The translations under genes and the position numbers were made by a program. The notes beneath the pieces were generated by a model, which was given only the letters and a program-made list of their open reading frames with translations, ran no database searches and was not told the origin of the DNA. A stretch of DNA of 64,000 nucleotides from Perlabentimonas sp964490015 (GTDB taxonomy: Bacteria > Bacteroidota > Bacteroidia > Bacteroidales > Tenuifilaceae). Positions 62,827-64,000 of this stretch are shown here, in pieces. The stretch lies in NCBI GenBank assembly GCA_964490015.1, contig CAZBBA010000012.1:1-64000 (forward strand). The letters are read 5' to 3'. The stretch's first letter is position 1, and each line of letters opens with the position of its first letter.

Positions 62827-64000
62827 ATGAGCATTATTAAAACAATAGTTCAGGCTGTTCAAGAGTATCGGAGAAATGCGAAGAGTAACTTAATTCATTC
62901 CAGCCAAACCGAGTTGGAGACCATTAAGATTTGGCAAGCTAATTTTTTTGCTGATATCCTAATTGTTCTAGTGCCCCTTTCGGTACTGATATACATTCCA
63001 AGTTTAATAATGTCGCTGCACGAAGATTTAATTGTGCTGGCAGTTGTTGATACAATAGGATTCCTAGTTGTTCAGTATATTTTTTTCAGCAAAAAGCTTA
63101 CACTTGAAACCCGAAAAATAATTCTACTGATTAACCTATACTTACTTGGGTTAGCGTTGTTGTACTTTTTAGGTTGGAGTGGACCGGGGTTAGTTTACCT
63201 GCTGGGGTTTTCAACTTTTTCGGTGCTAATTTTAAGTAATAAAGCAGGCTATACAAGCCTAACACTCAACATTATTATTTTTATTTTTTTAGCTTTACTG
63301 TCGTTCTACAATCTGGTTAATAATGAGTTGCTCTCGAATTTAACGCCAGCCGCCATAATCACTATTGGTTTAAATTTTATTATCCTTAACCTTGTCCTGG
63401 TAATATCAATCACATCATTGATTAGGGGACTACAAGTTAAGATTGAATCGGAAAAGGAGGTTCAGCGCAAACTTGAAATTGAGATGGAGGAGCACAAGCA
63501 GGCTAAGTTACGAGCCGAGGAGAGCGATAGGTTAAAGTCGGTTTTCCTGGCCAATATGAGCCACGAGATAAGAACGCCAATCAATGGGATACTTGGCTTT
63601 GCACAACTTCTAAAGGAACCACACCTAACTGGGGATAAGCAACAGGAGTTCCTTCGGATAATCGACGATAGCGATCATTGTATGCTAAACATAATTAATA
63701 ATATAATTGACATCTCCAAAATTGAAGCGGGTCAGATGGAGGTTTATAACACCCGTTTTAACTTAAACGAACTACTCGATTCAATATTCTCGTTCTTTAA
63801 GCTCGAAGCTGAAAAACTCGGAATCCACCTAACGTGCCAAAAACCAATACCCAACGTTCAGGCTTATGTTGAGTCCGATGCCGAAAAGATATATGCCATC
63901 ATGTTGAACCTGATAAAGAACTCCATTAAGTACAGCAATAGCGAGACAATTGAGTTTGGTTACGAGAAAAAAAGTAACAGCATCAAGTTCTTCGTTAAGG
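62827..64000 (+). CDS. Membrane sensor histidine kinase, cut by the window end
   Basis: 391 codons are present, and the frame is open at the right edge. The start MSIIKTIVQAVQEYRR is followed by about six membrane helices (residues 40-210; e.g. IIIFIFLALLSFYNLV), a coiled coil (EKEVQRKLEIEMEEHKQAK), a HisKA domain with phospho-His in ANMSHEIRTPINGILGF, and the beginning of the HATPase with N-box MLNLIKNSIKYS. The first catalytic half is intact; whether a receiver domain follows cannot be seen. The sensing part is in the membrane and not periplasmic. Confidence 0.9.
   Translation, partial: MSIIKTIVQAVQEYRRNAKSNLIHSSQTELETIKIWQANFFADILIVLVPLSVLIYIPSLIMSLHEDLIVLAVVDTIGFLVVQYIFFSKKLTLETRKIILLINLYLLGLALLYFLGWSGPGLVYLLGFSTFSVLILSNKAGYTSLTLNIIIFIFLALLSFYNLVNNELLSNLTPAAIITIGLNFIILNLVLVISITSLIRGLQVKIESEKEVQRKLEIEMEEHKQAKLRAEESDRLKSVFLANMSHEIRTPINGILGFAQLLKEPHLTGDKQQEFLRIIDDSDHCMLNIINNIIDISKIEAGQMEVYNTRFNLNELLDSIFSFFKLEAEKLGIHLTCQKPIPNVQAYVESDAEKIYAIMLNLIKNSIKYSNSETIEFGYEKKSNSIKFFVK

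Overview
The window reads as a chromosomal segment of an anaerobic, fermentative Bacteroidota, most likely a Bacteroidales or Marinilabiliales relative. The support is: Bacteroidota-style promoters (-7 element TAnnTTTG, weak ribosome binding sites), lipoproteins with the surface-export type tail CQKDE after the lipobox, a type IX secretion C-terminal domain, a TonB-dependent receptor, FeoB-associated and HYC_CC_PP family small proteins, a DUF4831 lipoprotein, and two trimeric [FeFe]-hydrogenase gene sets. No tRNA, CRISPR array, intact insertion sequence or prophage is visible. The left edge carries promoter-like DNA resembling an rRNA-operon leader reading out of the window.

Layout. 0.3-11 kb: housekeeping and proteolysis genes (clpB, an M16 peptidase, pepD, a thioredoxin-like protein, a DUF4831 lipoprotein, the NAD(P)HX repair enzyme). 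11.3-20 kb: one rightward operon with an S4 RNA-binding protein, a T9SS-exported subtilase, xseA, two paralogous TPR histidine kinases and xseB; the kinases sit between the two exonuclease VII subunit genes. 20-22 kb: an aspartase fused to a cyclic-nucleotide-binding domain. 22-26 kb: a cytoplasmic trypsin-like protease with a tiny membrane protein, divergent from a large STAND/NACHT-type NTPase; this is the best defence-like candidate in the window. 26-34 kb: a BadF-type kinase with a peptide-binding lipoprotein, two small unknown proteins with a likely small RNA between them, an RRM protein, and two aldehyde dehydrogenase genes (antiquitin-like and pruA).

34-48.5 kb is a hydrogenase island. 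A rightward hydCBA set has a short, NuoF-like HydB and a HydA with an altered H-cluster motif. A BlaI/BlaR1-type regulatory pair follows. Then comes a ten-gene leftward block. In transcription order it encodes a DRTGG protein, an RsbW-like ATPase, a sensory-type [FeFe]-hydrogenase homologue, a second DRTGG protein, a PHP phosphoesterase, a GHKL ATPase, a 2Fe-2S ferredoxin, and HydB, HydA and HydC with the full electron-bifurcating domain set. A plausible reading is that the upstream genes sense H2 or redox state and adjust production of the catalytic enzyme.

48.6-54 kb holds an outer-membrane porin and a metal (probably copper) acquisition cluster: a FeoB-associated Cys-rich protein, an HYC_CC_PP protein, a TonB receptor and two HMA proteins. 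54-60 kb holds three subtilisin-like lipoproteins around a 1.8 kb AT-rich gap that contains a small palindromic MITE-like element and a possible 41-codon gene. 60-62.7 kb is a TPR protein, a glycosyltransferase and an acyltransferase in an overlapping operon. The right end cuts a membrane-bound histidine kinase.
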